The notes: generated from the sequence alone by a model not told the origin. Positions 39,382-49,086 are shown, numbered from the stretch's first letter. The stretch is DNA of 64,000 nt from Bacillus sp. ISL-37 (GCF_018613315.1 NZ_JAGGQL010000019.1:1-64000), one strand, 5' to 3'. Made by a program: numbers and translations.

Positions 39382-39864
39382 ATGGCTGAGAGCAATAAGA
39401 CGGTAGTTTTTCAAGCAGGGAATGAAGAATATGCATTTCCGATTCTTTACGTTGTTTCCATTGAAAAAATGGAAGGGATGACAGCGATCCCACATATGCC
39501 TGATTATGTAACAGGCATCACAAAGGTAAGGGGAGATTTGATTCCGGTCATTGACCTGGAAAAGGTGCTTTACAACCGGGATATTCAAGTTGAAGACAAA
39601 ACCAGGCTGATTGTAATCGAGACAGCGGAAATTTCAATCGGAGCCCTTGTGAGGGATGCGAAGGAAATTCTCGAAATTCCGGCGGAGAATTTAAAGCAGC
39701 CCGGGCTTCTCGCATATCAGAAGACAAGTTTCATTACGGGTGTAGCTAATTTTGATAAACGGATGATCATGTTGATCGACCCTGAAACATTGATCCAATC
39801 ACTTGAAGGCATCAAAGAAATAAAGAATTATATGCAAAATGAAAAGCAAAAGTTACATAACTAG
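39382..39864 (+). CDS. CheW-type chemotaxis coupling protein
   Basis: This 160-residue single-domain CheW protein (FQAGNEEYAFPILYVVSIEKM..., GITKVRGDLIPVIDLEKVL, IGALVRDAKEILEIP, FDKRMIMLIDPETLI) links chemoreceptors to the kinase CheA. There is no receiver domain, so it is not CheV. It faces a convergent chemoreceptor gene and the two share a terminator. The start at 39382 lies behind AAAGGATGTGG; an in-frame ATG 12 bp upstream is less well placed. Confidence 0.88.
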   Translation: MAESNKTVVFQAGNEEYAFPILYVVSIEKMEGMTAIPHMPDYVTGITKVRGDLIPVIDLEKVLYNRDIQVEDKTRLIVIETAEISIGALVRDAKEILEIPAENLKQPGLLAYQKTSFITGVANFDKRMIMLIDPETLIQSLEGIKEIKNYMQNEKQKLHN

Positions 39865-39890
39865 AGCTGTTCTTCTGGATAAATGAACAA

Positions 39891-39920
39891 AACAAGCTGA
39901 CCTCATTAGGTCAGCTTGTT
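39891..39920. terminator. Bidirectional terminator between cheW and the chemoreceptor gene
   Basis: AACAAGCTGACCT and AGGTCAGCTTGTT form a perfect 13-bp stem with a four-base loop and T-rich sides on both strands. Confidence 0.9.
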
Positions 39921-39925
39921 TTTGT

Positions 39926-41638
39926 CTATAACTTAAAACTGGAGAATGATTTTCTCAGGTCTTCGGCCATGCTTGATAGTTTGCTGGATGATTCCAAAAG
40001 CTCCTGCATCGTTGCATTCTGTTCTTCTGTTGTTGCTGCTACCTGCTCGAGGAATAGCGCGGATGTTGAGGATGCGGTAATCACTTCATTAGCAGACTGT
40101 GCCATGGATTCCATCTTTTCATTGGCATTGATGACTGCATCGCTTACCGTGTTGCCCTTTAGGCTTACTTCCTCAATTGATTCGGCAATCTCCGCGAAAA
40201 TTGTGGCTACTTTCTCCACAAGCTCATTGCCTTTTAGTACGGTTGCCTGGCTTTCATCCATGACGCTTACAGCCTGGTTTGTTTCTTTGCCAGTTTGCTC
40301 AAGGATGGTGCGGATACTGTCTGCTGCACCAGCTGACTGTTCAGCTAGTTTGCGAACCTCCTGGGCGACGACACCAAACCCTTTTCCGTGCTCACCGGCC
40401 CTGGCTGCTTCAATTGCTGCATTCAAAGCGAGTAAGTTAGTTTGATTTGAAATATCGGTAATGATTTCAATAATTCTATGGATTTCCTGAGAATTGTTTT
40501 TCAGAGAGTGGATCACATTCGCTAACTCGGATACTTTTCCATTGATCTGATCCATTTGTTCAGTCACGTTAAACGCATACTGTTTGCCTTCCTCGATTTT
40601 ATCCTTTGTGCTAGAGGTTGTATAAAGCGTCTCTTTTAAGGATCCGGTAACTTCGATTAATTGTGAAGAAACATTTTCTACCGCATCATTTGTTCGTTCT
40701 GATATCTTAACTTGTTCGTCAGATGAAGATGCCACCTGCATGATCGATGTTGTAATTTCATTGTTGGCCTCAGTCGTAGCTTCTGCATTGAGTTTTAGGT
40801 TCCGTGACATCTCATTTACCTGGTCGGATGAGGACAGGATATTTGAAATTGAAGTTTTCAGGTTTCCTGATAGCTGGTTCATGGCGATGATAATTTGTCC
40901 AACTTCATCCTTACTCTTTGCTTCCAACGCTTTAACATTTAATTCACCATTAGCGAGTCTTTTGCAATAAGCGACCACATTTTTGAGGTTCTTGCTGATG
41001 TTGCGTGACACAAAGTACATAGATATAGATGAAATAATGAATGCAAATATGATAAGGATAAAAGTATTTCTGATCATCGAAGCTATTGAAGTATGGGTTT
41101 CCTTCATGATTTTTGTTCTGTCATCAAGGGTCGTTAGCCTGATGGCACTTAACTTTTCGATGTTCATATCACGAATTGTTTCTGCTTTGTTCGTCAAGCT
41201 GATCTGGGTATAAATATCAACCTGTTCAAAGTTCTGTTGGAATTCTGAGACAGTCATCAAGATATCTTCTTCCCACACTTTATCCATATGCTGGTCTATT
41301 TTCATAATCGCATTAAGTAAAGTTTTTGCTTCTTCTGATTTTACATATTTTTGCAGTTTTTTTGATGAAGCACTAAATTGCTCAGCCTCTTTTTCATACG
41401 CCGTAAGTAGCTCCGGTTTTGGTTCTGTTATGTAGTCTGTAATAATAATGTATTTCTGGCGGAAAGAAGATCCCATTTCACTTATCATTATGGCATAATC
41501 ACTTTTTTCCTCGGCAAGGTTGATTGCATTTTGCAGGTTAGATAAAACAGTCGTCAAATAAATGAAGCTCCCTAGAAAAATTACCATTATAAATGCGAAA
41601 ACGGTTGCATACTTTCTGCCAATGGACCAATGCTGCAT
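39926..41638 (-). CDS. Methyl-accepting chemotaxis protein
   Basis: This 570-residue transmembrane receptor has TM1 (about 10-30), an extracellular four-helix-bundle-like ligand domain (about 31-185), TM2 (about 188-210), HAMP (about 211-265) and a cytoplasmic signalling domain. The hairpin-tip sequence ISNQTNLLALNAAIEAARAGE binds CheW/CheA. The ligand is unknown. No pentapeptide methyltransferase tether is seen at the C-terminus (ends RKSFSSFKL). It is transcribed towards the cheW gene, the obvious partner. Confidence 0.92.
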   Translation of the reverse strand: MQHWSIGRKYATVFAFIMVIFLGSFIYLTTVLSNLQNAINLAEEKSDYAIMISEMGSSFRQKYIIITDYITEPKPELLTAYEKEAEQFSASSKKLQKYVKSEEAKTLLNAIMKIDQHMDKVWEEDILMTVSEFQQNFEQVDIYTQISLTNKAETIRDMNIEKLSAIRLTTLDDRTKIMKETHTSIASMIRNTFILIIFAFIISSISMYFVSRNISKNLKNVVAYCKRLANGELNVKALEAKSKDEVGQIIIAMNQLSGNLKTSISNILSSSDQVNEMSRNLKLNAEATTEANNEITTSIMQVASSSDEQVKISERTNDAVENVSSQLIEVTGSLKETLYTTSSTKDKIEEGKQYAFNVTEQMDQINGKVSELANVIHSLKNNSQEIHRIIEIITDISNQTNLLALNAAIEAARAGEHGKGFGVVAQEVRKLAEQSAGAADSIRTILEQTGKETNQAVSVMDESQATVLKGNELVEKVATIFAEIAESIEEVSLKGNTVSDAVINANEKMESMAQSANEVITASSTSALFLEQVAATTEEQNATMQELLESSSKLSSMAEDLRKSFSSFKL

Positions 41639-41800
41639 AAAAATTCCCCCATCTTTTCTATATCCTTATGATTATTTATCGGGTGTTCAATCAAAATATT
41701 TAACGTTTACCGCTTTTCTTCACATAATGTTCAAAACTCGACTCTACCCTAAAAGAATCTCAATATAAGTAATGAGATCGTTTTTTTGATAAACTAGAAG

Positions 41801-41814
41801 GGAACGTATATTTG
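41801..41814. promoter_or_regulatory. Weak LexA-box-like site before dinB
   Basis: GGAACGTATATTTG matches the Bacillus LexA consensus CGAACRNRYGTTYG except at two positions. It sits right before the dinB ribosome-binding site, a place where a repressor would block transcription. Confidence 0.3.
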
Positions 41815-41826
41815 GGAAGTGGGATC

Positions 41827-43119
41827 ATGAAAGAAATGTATCCAAAAAAGGGCAGAGTCATTTTGCATGTTGATATGAACAGCTTCTATGCTTCAGTAGA
41901 AATGGCTTACGATTCTGATTTGAAGGGCAAGCCACTGGCGATTGCCGGCAATCCAGAAGAAAGACGTGGAATCATTGTCACTTGCAGCTATGAAGCAAGG
42001 AAGTTCGGCGTTAAGACAACAATGCCTTTATGGGAAGCCAAAAAACTATGCCCTGACTTAATCATAAAAAAACCGAATTTTGACAGATACCGTACAGCAT
42101 CCGCTGCCATGTTCGACCTCTTGCGCCAGTACACAGATGTCGTCGAACCTGTTTCCATTGATGAAGGATATATGGATATAACGGAATGCTCCGACCTCGG
42201 AGCGCCTCTGGAGATAGCTGAAAGCATCCAAAAAAGAATCCTTGAACAGTTGGACTTGCCGTGCAGCATAGGTGTTGCCCCAAATAAATTTCTCGCTAAA
42301 ACGGCTTCGGATATGAAGAAGCCAATGGGGATTACGGTTTTAAGAAAGCGTGATATTCCAAAGATCCTCTGGCCGCTCGAGGTTGGGGAAATGCATGGAG
42401 TAGGAACAAAAACAGCGGACAAACTAAAAAGTATTGGAATTGATACAATTGGGGGATTGGCGGCAGCGAATGAAATTCAGCTTAAAGGACTGCTAGGCAT
42501 CAACGGATTAAGATTGAAAGAAAGAGCTAATGGTCAGGACAACCGCCAGGTGGATCCGGATTCTGTGTACGATTTTAAAAGCATCGGCAATTCGACTACG
42601 CTGCCACGTGATATTTCGAATCAGCATGAGCTCCTGAAAGTTTTGGATAGACTGTCGGAGCAAGTAGCTGCAAGGATGAAGAGGAAAGAGGCGGTCGCCA
42701 CCAGCATCAGTGTAATGATCCGATTCAAGGACAGGAAGACAATCACCCGAAGCCAGAAACTGCAGAATCCTGTATCGAAGCAGGACGAAATAGCCGCGGC
42801 AGCCAAAACGCTTTTTCTGAAGCACTGGAATGGAGACCCTATCCGGCTGCTAGGGATTACGGGCACCGACTTGCTTGAAGCGGACAAAGCAGTCAAGCAG
42901 CTCGACCTATTTTCTTATGAGCAGGATGCGAAAAAGGAACCTCTAATCAATACGATGAGCCAGTTACGTGAGAAATACGGCAAAAATATCATTGAGAGTG
43001 CTGGCTCACAGGTGAAAAAGCCTCCGACTAAGGAGAATACCCGGGCAGGGACGAGTTTTAATAAGGATTTCCTCCAGGACCGCAGAAGAAGTAATGAAAG
43101 TGAGAAAAAAGATTTTTAA
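41827..43119 (+). CDS. dinB: Y-family DNA polymerase IV (PolY1/DinB)
   Basis: This translesion polymerase lacks proofreading. The 430-residue protein has the palm motifs ILHVDMNSFYASVE (13-26) and PVSIDEGYMDITEC with the catalytic Asp/Glu (about 105), thumb helix-hairpin-helix motifs (GVGTKTADKLKSIGI), a little-finger domain and a clamp-binding-like QLDLFSYE (about 359). A lysine/arginine-rich tail of about 60 residues follows. The start at 41827 is preferred to the in-frame TTG at 41812 because MKEMYPKKGRV fits the family. Confidence 0.94.
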   Translation: MKEMYPKKGRVILHVDMNSFYASVEMAYDSDLKGKPLAIAGNPEERRGIIVTCSYEARKFGVKTTMPLWEAKKLCPDLIIKKPNFDRYRTASAAMFDLLRQYTDVVEPVSIDEGYMDITECSDLGAPLEIAESIQKRILEQLDLPCSIGVAPNKFLAKTASDMKKPMGITVLRKRDIPKILWPLEVGEMHGVGTKTADKLKSIGIDTIGGLAAANEIQLKGLLGINGLRLKERANGQDNRQVDPDSVYDFKSIGNSTTLPRDISNQHELLKVLDRLSEQVAARMKRKEAVATSISVMIRFKDRKTITRSQKLQNPVSKQDEIAAAAKTLFLKHWNGDPIRLLGITGTDLLEADKAVKQLDLFSYEQDAKKEPLINTMSQLREKYGKNIIESAGSQVKKPPTKENTRAGTSFNKDFLQDRRRSNESEKKDF

Positions 43120-43149
43120 TGGAGGTTTATCAGCTTCAGCTTAAGTCAA

Positions 43150-43332
43150 GGCTGTTTTCGTAAAGATTGTTGTTAAAATCCTAAAGCCGATTTTAACGTA
43201 ATATATACCCATTTTGCAGGTCGGTATTAAGTTTGCATGCTCTTTTCTCATAAGAAGCGTCAACTCTACGAGGGAATATAGGCAATTCACTCCAATTTTG
43301 TAGTCAATAGCAACAAAGCTTGAGAAAAGAGC
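43150..43332 (+). mobile_element. MITE-like element, copy A (183 bp)
   Basis: The left end GGCTGTTTTCGTAAAGATTGTTG and the complement of the right end (GCTCTTTTCTCAAGCTTTGTTG) form imperfect terminal inverted repeats. The element is flanked by perfect 9-bp direct repeats TTAAGTCAA (43141-43149 and 43333-43341). A second copy in reverse orientation is at 50596-50775. There is no coding capacity. It fills most of the 43120-43443 gap; the remainder before gnd shows no other feature. Confidence 0.85.
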
Positions 43333-43443
43333 TTAAGTCAAAATAATGAGGAACAAACCAGATTGTTTGCAACCTCATATGTACCTTGTTAAATTAATGT
43401 GTATGATTAAAAAAAACAGTTTCATAAAGGAGGAAGCAGAACT

Positions 43444-44853
43444 ATGTCAAAACAGCAAATCGGTGTCATTGGTCTAGCTGTCATGGGGAAAAACCTGGCG
43501 ATGAATATCGAAAGCAGAGGTTATTCTGTATCTGTATATAATCGATCGAGGGAAAAGACGGATGAAATGCTTGAGGAAACGAAAGGCAAGAATATCGTCG
43601 GAACTTATACGACTGAGGAGTTTGTTCAATCGCTAGAAAAACCACGGAAGATCCTTTTGATGGTCAAAGCTGGCGCAGCGACGGACGCGACAATCGAGCA
43701 ATTGAAGCCTCATCTGGAAAAGGGCGATATCATCATTGACGGTGGTAATACATATTTTGCTGATACTCAGCGCCGAAACAAGGAATTGAGCGAGCTTGGG
43801 TTTCACTTCATCGGTACCGGTGTATCAGGCGGGGAGGAAGGCGCACTTCACGGACCATCCATCATGCCTGGCGGACAAAAAGAAGCATATGACCTGGTTG
43901 CGCCGATTTTCCAGGATATATCTGCAAAAGTTAATGGTGAAGCATGCACGACGTACATTGGTCCGGATGGAGCAGGACATTATGTGAAAATGGTTCACAA
44001 CGGAATCGAATACGGCGACATGCAGCTGATTTCTGAATCCTATTTCATGTTGAAGCATGTTCTTGGATTAAGAGCTGACGAGCTGCACGAAGTGTTTGCC
44101 GAATGGAATAAAGGTGAGCTTGACAGCTATTTGATCGAAATAACGGCTGATATTTTTACAAAGAAAGATGATGAGACAGGCAAGCCACTTGTTGACATGA
44201 TTCTTGATACTGCTGGGCAAAAGGGTACTGGAAAATGGACAAGCCAGAGTGCGCTTGATCTTGGAGTGCCGCTGCCAATCATCACAGAATCTGTTTTCGC
44301 CCGCTTTATCTCTGCAATGAAGCAAGAGCGAGTGGAAGCGAGTAAAGTACTCTCTGGACCAGAATCAAAGCCATTCAATGGTGACCGTGAGGCCTTCATT
44401 GAATCAATCCGCAAGGCTCTGTACTTGAGCAAAATTTGTTCTTACGCACAGGGTTTCGCGCAAATGAGAGCGGCGTCCGAAGAGTATGGATGGGATTTGA
44501 GTTATGGCGATATCGCGATGATCTTCCGTGGAGGCTGCATTATCAGAGCGCAGTTCCTGCAAAAAATCAAGGAAGCATATGACCGCGATCCGAACCTGAA
44601 AAACCTGCTACTCGATCCATATTTCAAGGAAATTGCAGATAGCTACCAGCAGTCGTTACGTGAAATTATCTCAGCTGCTGTCATGAATGGAATTCCAGTA
44701 CCGAGTTTCTCTGCTGCACTTTCATACTTTGACAGCTATAGAACAGAAACATTGCCGGCAAACCTGATTCAGGCCCAGCGCGATTATTTCGGTGCCCATA
44801 CTTATCAGCGCATCGATAAAGAAGGAATATTCCACACTGAATGGATGGAATAA
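43444..44853 (+). CDS. gnd: 6-phosphogluconate dehydrogenase, decarboxylating
   Basis: Gnd oxidises 6-phosphogluconate to ribulose 5-phosphate and CO2, the third step of the oxidative pentose phosphate pathway. The 469-residue protein has the N-terminal NADP-binding fold [21 protein letters not shown] (6-26), the substrate and catalytic segments [11 protein letters not shown] (about 125) and [16 protein letters not shown] with Lys 183-like residue, and the C-terminal helical domain ending in [12 protein letters not shown]. The related zwf lies 2.5 kb away on the other strand. Confidence 0.97.
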   Translation: MSKQQIGVIGLAVMGKNLAMNIESRGYSVSVYNRSREKTDEMLEETKGKNIVGTYTTEEFVQSLEKPRKILLMVKAGAATDATIEQLKPHLEKGDIIIDGGNTYFADTQRRNKELSELGFHFIGTGVSGGEEGALHGPSIMPGGQKEAYDLVAPIFQDISAKVNGEACTTYIGPDGAGHYVKMVHNGIEYGDMQLISESYFMLKHVLGLRADELHEVFAEWNKGELDSYLIEITADIFTKKDDETGKPLVDMILDTAGQKGTGKWTSQSALDLGVPLPIITESVFARFISAMKQERVEASKVLSGPESKPFNGDREAFIESIRKALYLSKICSYAQGFAQMRAASEEYGWDLSYGDIAMIFRGGCIIRAQFLQKIKEAYDRDPNLKNLLLDPYFKEIADSYQQSLREIISAAVMNGIPVPSFSAALSYFDSYRTETLPANLIQAQRDYFGAHTYQRIDKEGIFHTEWME

Positions 44854-44860
44854 GAAAGCA

Positions 44861-44893
44861 GCACAGCGAATTCAACCTTCGCTGTGTTTTTTT
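44861..44893 (+). terminator. Terminator after gnd
   Basis: CACAGCGAA and TTCGCTGTG form a perfect stem around TTCAACC, followed by T7. Confidence 0.9.
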
Positions 44894-44929
44894 ACCAGAT
44901 AAGAAAAAATAAATTTCCACTTCGAGAAT

Positions 44930-45106
44930 TGTCTAGCTTCAGCGCCTAGCCCCTCGAGTCGCTTCGGTCCGCCCAATGAAGTCAAAGAACGACTTCACTG
45001 GTCGGCCCTCTGAGGCACAGGACGTGCAGACCCGCCAGCCACACGATGTGGCGTTTTAGGCGGGCAGCGCTTGTCGGGGCTGAACAAGGCGCTTGCGCTT
45101 TTCTTA
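44930..45106. repeat. GC-rich dispersed repeat element with nested hairpins
   Basis: This stretch of about 175 bp is more GC-rich than its surroundings. It begins GTCTAGCTTCAGCGCCTAGC and ends with an AAGGCGCTTGCGCTTTT segment. It contains CCACA-CGA-TGTGG inside a larger CGCC...GGCG stem, and AAGTC.../GACTT complementary pairs. Its ends resemble a repeat I recall from many Bacillaceae intergenic regions. No open frame with a ribosome-binding site is seen; with the gnd terminator it fills the 44854-45193 gap. Confidence 0.65.
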
Positions 45107-45193
45107 TTATAAAAGTTTATTCATGCAGGGAGGGTTTTCAAAAGGCCCAGTCGAAACCTTTTAATGTGGTATTTAAGATTGGAGGGAAAGAGT

Positions 45194-45937
45194 ATGGCAG
45201 AAAGTTATCCAGTTCTTGAAGGAGCAGAACCGTTTTATTTTGAGGGAAATTCTGTAGGTGTATTAGTATCCCATGGTTTTACCGGTTCTACACAGAGTAT
45301 GCGGCCCCTGGGTGAGGCATATGCTGCTGCGGGTTATACCGTTTGCGGACCGCGATTGAAAGGTCATGGTACACATCATGAAGACATGGAACAAACAACA
45401 TATCAAGATTGGATCGCATCGATAGAAGAAGGGTTTCAGTGGTTAAAAGAGCGTTGTGATACGATTTTTGTGACTGGTCTGTCAATGGGCGGAACGCTGA
45501 CCTTGTATATGGCTGAAAAACATCAGGAGATCAGAGGAATAGTTCTGATTAATGCGGCTATTGAAATACCAGCAATGGAGCCAGTTCTCCAGCTAGAAGG
45601 AACAAGATTCCTTGATGCTATCGGTTCTGACATCAAGAAGCCGGGAGTAACAGAGCTTGCATACGAAAAAACCCCGGTTCAATCCATTAAAGAAATATTG
45701 CCATTTATGAAATCAGTAAAAGAAGATCTTCCGAAGGTTACTTGTCCAGCCTTAATTTTTGTCTCAGACGAAGACCATGTTGTCCCGCCTGATAATTCAC
45801 AAACCATTTACAATCTAATCAACTCAGAAACAAAAGAGATTTATCATATGAAAGAAAGCTACCACGTGGCTACCCTGGACAACGACCAGCAAATGATCAT
45901 TGATAAAACGCTTGAATTCATAAAAAAACAACTTTAA
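45194..45937 (+). CDS. Alpha/beta-hydrolase carboxylesterase (Est30/monoacylglycerol lipase type)
   Basis: This 247-residue cytosolic serine hydrolase resembles Geobacillus Est30 and Bacillus monoacylglycerol lipase. It has the oxyanion strand VLVSHGFTGSTQSM (about 24-37), the nucleophile elbow GLSMGG (about 95-100), the acid in IFVSDEDHVVPP (about 198) and the histidine in KESYHVATLDND (about 228). The start at 45194 lies behind GGAGGG; an in-frame ATG 30 bp upstream is rejected. Natural substrate unknown. Confidence 0.88.
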   Translation: MAESYPVLEGAEPFYFEGNSVGVLVSHGFTGSTQSMRPLGEAYAAAGYTVCGPRLKGHGTHHEDMEQTTYQDWIASIEEGFQWLKERCDTIFVTGLSMGGTLTLYMAEKHQEIRGIVLINAAIEIPAMEPVLQLEGTRFLDAIGSDIKKPGVTELAYEKTPVQSIKEILPFMKSVKEDLPKVTCPALIFVSDEDHVVPPDNSQTIYNLINSETKEIYHMKESYHVATLDNDQQMIIDKTLEFIKKQL

Positions 45938-45955
45938 TATATGTGAATGTCTAAC

Positions 45956-45992
45956 AGCTTGTGGAGAAGTTTTCTTCCACGAGCTTTTTTTT
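45956..45992 (+). terminator. Terminator after the esterase gene
   Basis: AGCTTGTGGA and TCCACGAGCT pair (one G-U) around a ten-base loop, followed by T8. Confidence 0.85.
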
Positions 45993-46128
45993 AAAAAGGT
46001 CGTAAATACTTCAGGTCTTTTGAAAAGTCCATTTGGGTGTTCCCAAGGATATATGTTTAATTAATTTAATTGAGTGATATGTGCTCGGTCAAGCGGTCAC
46101 AGGAAAAAACGGGTCACAAAAAGAAGTT

Positions 46129-46863
46129 TCAGGACTCTGAAATAGAAGTTCTTTTATCTCCTTTTAGCCAGCTTCGCAAACAGAGCCATACAATTAAACT
46201 TAAAAAGACCAATAAGCTTTCCAAAGATAAAATGTACCATGGATATGGCCCGAGTAAATCCATGAAGCTAGGACTTTTTGGTTTATGGCGTAAAAACCAA
46301 TAGTTTCCGTCAGCAACCTTATTAAGAAACAGGATCGCTGGCAATAGCAGATTGATAAATAGAACAACTTTTATTACAGAACTGAATGTGGGGTAATAAC
46401 CTTTTGCCCATAGGAAATAAAGAGTTACCCACACAATCATCAGATGTGCATAAAAAAAGTGAAAAAAGCGGAAATGGGGAAAATCATAAGTTAATGCAGG
46501 TGTGATGATGGCTTGTGTTGCCCCTAATAAAGCAATGAAAAATAAAAGCTCGAAATATATCTTCTTCCTGGTCAATAATAATCCAATCGCGAGCAGAAGA
46601 CCTATATTGCATAATTCCAGGGGCATTGACCGGCCTAATTTCCAGACAGCATGCTTGTACATCCAAAGATGATTGGTGATCTCAATCAAGATTAAGGACA
46701 ATGCTGTTACCAGCTCCGCTTTCCTCCATCTTTCATCACTTAATTTTTTTCGGTTAGCGAAAATGAAAGTATTAACCAAAACACAGATAACCAATATCGT
46801 ATAATGACTCGCAGAAAACATATCGAAATCGAAGTCTTGATTACTGTGACCAAACCACTCCAT
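46129..46863 (-). CDS. TIGR02206/YwaF-family membrane protein
   Basis: This 244-residue integral membrane protein has about seven segments, with conserved family words ITNHLWMYKHAVWKLGRSMPLELCNIG (about 65-92) and KPKSPSFMDLLGPYPWYI. It matches the TIGR02206 family of Bacillus membrane proteins with no established function. The start at 46863 follows AGAGGTG on the minus strand; an in-frame ATG at 46893 is less likely. Neighbours are not obviously related to it. Confidence 0.8.
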   Translation of the reverse strand: MEWFGHSNQDFDFDMFSASHYTILVICVLVNTFIFANRKKLSDERWRKAELVTALSLILIEITNHLWMYKHAVWKLGRSMPLELCNIGLLLAIGLLLTRKKIYFELLFFIALLGATQAIITPALTYDFPHFRFFHFFYAHLMIVWVTLYFLWAKGYYPTFSSVIKVVLFINLLLPAILFLNKVADGNYWFLRHKPKSPSFMDLLGPYPWYILSLESLLVFLSLIVWLCLRSWLKGDKRTSISES

Positions 46864-46927
46864 GTTTTCACCTCTAGTCTGAAAATAGAACAAACATAAG
46901 TTATCCCTTTTAGGTTTCTTTTATGTA

Positions 46928-46953
46928 GGCTCTTTTCGTAAACTTTGCTGCTT
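46928..46953 (+). mobile_element. Solo end of the MITE-like family
   Basis: GGCTCTTTTCGTAAACTTTG plus CTGCTT closely matches the termini of the elements at 43150-43332 and 50596-50775. No second end was found within 200 bp, so this is a remnant. The remainder of the 46864-47080 gap shows nothing else. Confidence 0.5.
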
Positions 46954-47080
46954 GCACAAATTGAAGGAAGACAAGTTTTTATACATTCAAATCTAAAACC
47001 CCTCAAACCAGCAGAAAAGTGAAACCAATTTTTACCTGAATCGTAAATGTAACATAGCTTGAAAAAGGGAGATGGAATAC

Positions 47081-47284
47081 ATGAACGGAAATGGTTGTAT
47101 TAAATGCGGAAGCACAGATGCAGGACAGAAGGATGTTGCAATGACGGGAACGGGCTTGTCCAAGATGTTTGATATCCAGAATAACCAGTTTACCGTCGTT
47201 TACTGCAAGAATTGCGGATACTCGGAGTTTTACAATAAAGATGCATCTGCAGGTTCTAATATCCTTGATTTGTTTTTCGGATGA
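47081..47284 (+). CDS. Small zinc-ribbon protein (DUF2082-like)
   Basis: This 67-residue protein has two CxxC knuckles (CIKCGS near residue 7 and CKNCGY near 44), a KMFDIQNNQF segment and a C-terminal DLFFG. This is the form of short nucleic-acid-binding-type zinc-ribbon proteins common in Firmicutes, with no known function. The start at 47081 has GGGAG at proper distance; the ATG at 47072 lies too close to it. A bidirectional terminator is shared with zwf. Confidence 0.78.
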   Translation: MNGNGCIKCGSTDAGQKDVAMTGTGLSKMFDIQNNQFTVVYCKNCGYSEFYNKDASAGSNILDLFFG

Positions 47285-47291
47285 ACTAAAA

Positions 47292-47320
47292 AAATCCCGC
47301 CTGTTGCCAGGGCGGGATTT
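47292..47320. terminator. Bidirectional terminator between the zinc-ribbon gene and zwf
   Basis: AAATCCCGCC and GGCGGGATTT form a perfect 10-bp stem around a nine-base loop. Confidence 0.85.
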
Positions 47321-47329
47321 CATGTTCTA

Positions 47330-48829
47330 TTAGCATTTTTCTACATCGATTTCAGTGATTGGCCACCAGAAGAATCCATCTTGTTCTAGCAGCTTGTCTG
47401 CAGCGTCAGGGCCCATGGAGCCAGATGCATAGTTCGGGAATGACGGTTCCTTTGTGTTTTCCCAGACTGCTGAAATTTTATCAACAAAGCTCCACGATAA
47501 TGCGACTTCATCCCAATGCGTGAAGTTTGTGGCGTCGCCGCGCAATGAATCAAATAGGAGTTTTTCATATGCTTCCGGTGTGTTGAGCCCGTCAATGCCT
47601 TTATTGGCATAATTCAATTTTACAGGTGTAGCGTCTGTACCCTGGCCAGATTTCTTGGCGTTCAAGTGAAGCGTGATTCCTTCTTCAGGCTGGATATGAA
47701 TGACAAGGAGATTTGGATTCACCGTTTTTTCTGGCTGATAATACAGATCCATCGGGATATCTTTGAATTGGATTACAATTTTAGTTGACTTAGCCTTCAT
47801 TCTTTTTCCTGTACGGATATAGAAAGGAACTCCAGCCCAGCGGAAATTATCGATCATCAGCTTACCAGCGACAAACGTCTCCGTATTGGATTCAGGATTG
47901 ACCATTTCCTCCTGGCGGTATGCAGGGACGTCTGTTTCATTCATGCTGCCTTTATCATATTGGCCGCGAACAAAATATTCATTGACTTCCTCGCCTTTTA
48001 CAGGACGGAGTGCACGGAACACTCTTACTTTTTCTGAACGGATTTCATCTGTTGTCAGCTTGATCGGCGGTTCCATCGCAAGCAAGGAAACCATCTGCAG
48101 CATATGGTTCTGGACCATATCCCTTAGAGCGCCGCTTTTCTCGTAATATCGTCCGCGTTCTTCGACTCCAAGCGTTTCGCTAGATGTTACCTGGATGTTG
48201 GAAATGTACCGGTTATTCCAGAGTGGTTCGAACATCGCATTCGCGAAACGGATTACCTCAATGTTTTGAACCATTTCCTTGCCGAGATAATGGTCAATCC
48301 GATAGATTTCATCTTCAGAAAAAGCTTTACGAATTTGCTTGTTCAACACTTTTGCAGACTCAAGGTCATGCCCGAATGGCTTTTCGATGACAAGACGTTT
48401 GAACCCGGATACATCAGTAAGCTTATCCTTCTTTAAATGTTCAGCAATCGTTCCAAAGAATTCTGGTGCCATCGCCAGGTAGAAAATTCTATTGCCATTA
48501 AGTCCATAGTGGCTGTCCAACTCTTCCGCAAGCTTTCCAAGAGCGAGATAAGAACTTGAATCAGTAACGTCATGGGAATGATAATAGAACTTGGACACGA
48601 ATTCGTCGATGTCAGCTTCTGTCTCCCCATTTTCCTTCACAGATTCTTTTACCCTCAGCTGGAATTCTTCATTTGAAAGTGAACGGCGGGCAACGCCGAC
48701 GACCGCGAATTTGTCCAGTTTTCCTTTTTCAAACAAATTATAGAGGGAAGGAAATAATTTACGGTTTGCCAGGTCTCCCGTAGCCCCGAAGATCATGATT
48801 AAAGCTGTTGGTTTTTCGGTTTGTGCCAC
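47330..48829 (-). CDS. zwf: Glucose-6-phosphate 1-dehydrogenase
   Basis: Zwf oxidises glucose 6-phosphate to 6-phosphogluconolactone with NADP, the entry to the pentose phosphate pathway shared with gnd. The 499-residue protein has the nucleotide-binding segment IMIFGATGDLANRKLFPSL (12-30), the signature RIDHYLGKE (about 178-186) with catalytic His, and VEERGRYYEKSGALRDM. It is transcribed away from rnz with a 257-bp divergent gap. Confidence 0.97.
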   Translation of the reverse strand: MAQTEKPTALIMIFGATGDLANRKLFPSLYNLFEKGKLDKFAVVGVARRSLSNEEFQLRVKESVKENGETEADIDEFVSKFYYHSHDVTDSSSYLALGKLAEELDSHYGLNGNRIFYLAMAPEFFGTIAEHLKKDKLTDVSGFKRLVIEKPFGHDLESAKVLNKQIRKAFSEDEIYRIDHYLGKEMVQNIEVIRFANAMFEPLWNNRYISNIQVTSSETLGVEERGRYYEKSGALRDMVQNHMLQMVSLLAMEPPIKLTTDEIRSEKVRVFRALRPVKGEEVNEYFVRGQYDKGSMNETDVPAYRQEEMVNPESNTETFVAGKLMIDNFRWAGVPFYIRTGKRMKAKSTKIVIQFKDIPMDLYYQPEKTVNPNLLVIHIQPEEGITLHLNAKKSGQGTDATPVKLNYANKGIDGLNTPEAYEKLLFDSLRGDATNFTHWDEVALSWSFVDKISAVWENTKEPSFPNYASGSMGPDAADKLLEQDGFFWWPITEIDVEKC

Positions 48830-49040
48830 AATATAGAACCTCTCTTTTATGTGAATTTAAAAGTATGTATAAAAAACACTCTACAAATACAAGATTTTAT
48901 CCCTTTCGAGAACAATTAGCAACTGTTTAAACTGTACTTAGTTTTCTTCCAATTGCATGGAACTATCCCCGCATGAGTTAAATCTAGCGTTTGATTTAGA
49001 TGAATAATGACTGTTGTGATATATTGAAAGGAATAATACC

Positions 49041-49066
49041 TGCCTGTAAGGATTGCAGGCATTTTG
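49041..49066 (+). other. Leader hairpin before rnz
   Basis: TGCCTG pairs with CAGGCA around TAAGGATTG, followed by TTTTG. It lies 20 bp before the rnz ribosome-binding site and could be a weak attenuator. The rest of the zwf-rnz gap shows nothing definite. Confidence 0.4.
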
Positions 49067-49086
49067 TACGGGAGGATGTCAGGAAT

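Noticed and set aside
39382-39864. CheV
   Set aside because: The product ends after the CheW domain; CheV needs a C-terminal receiver domain.
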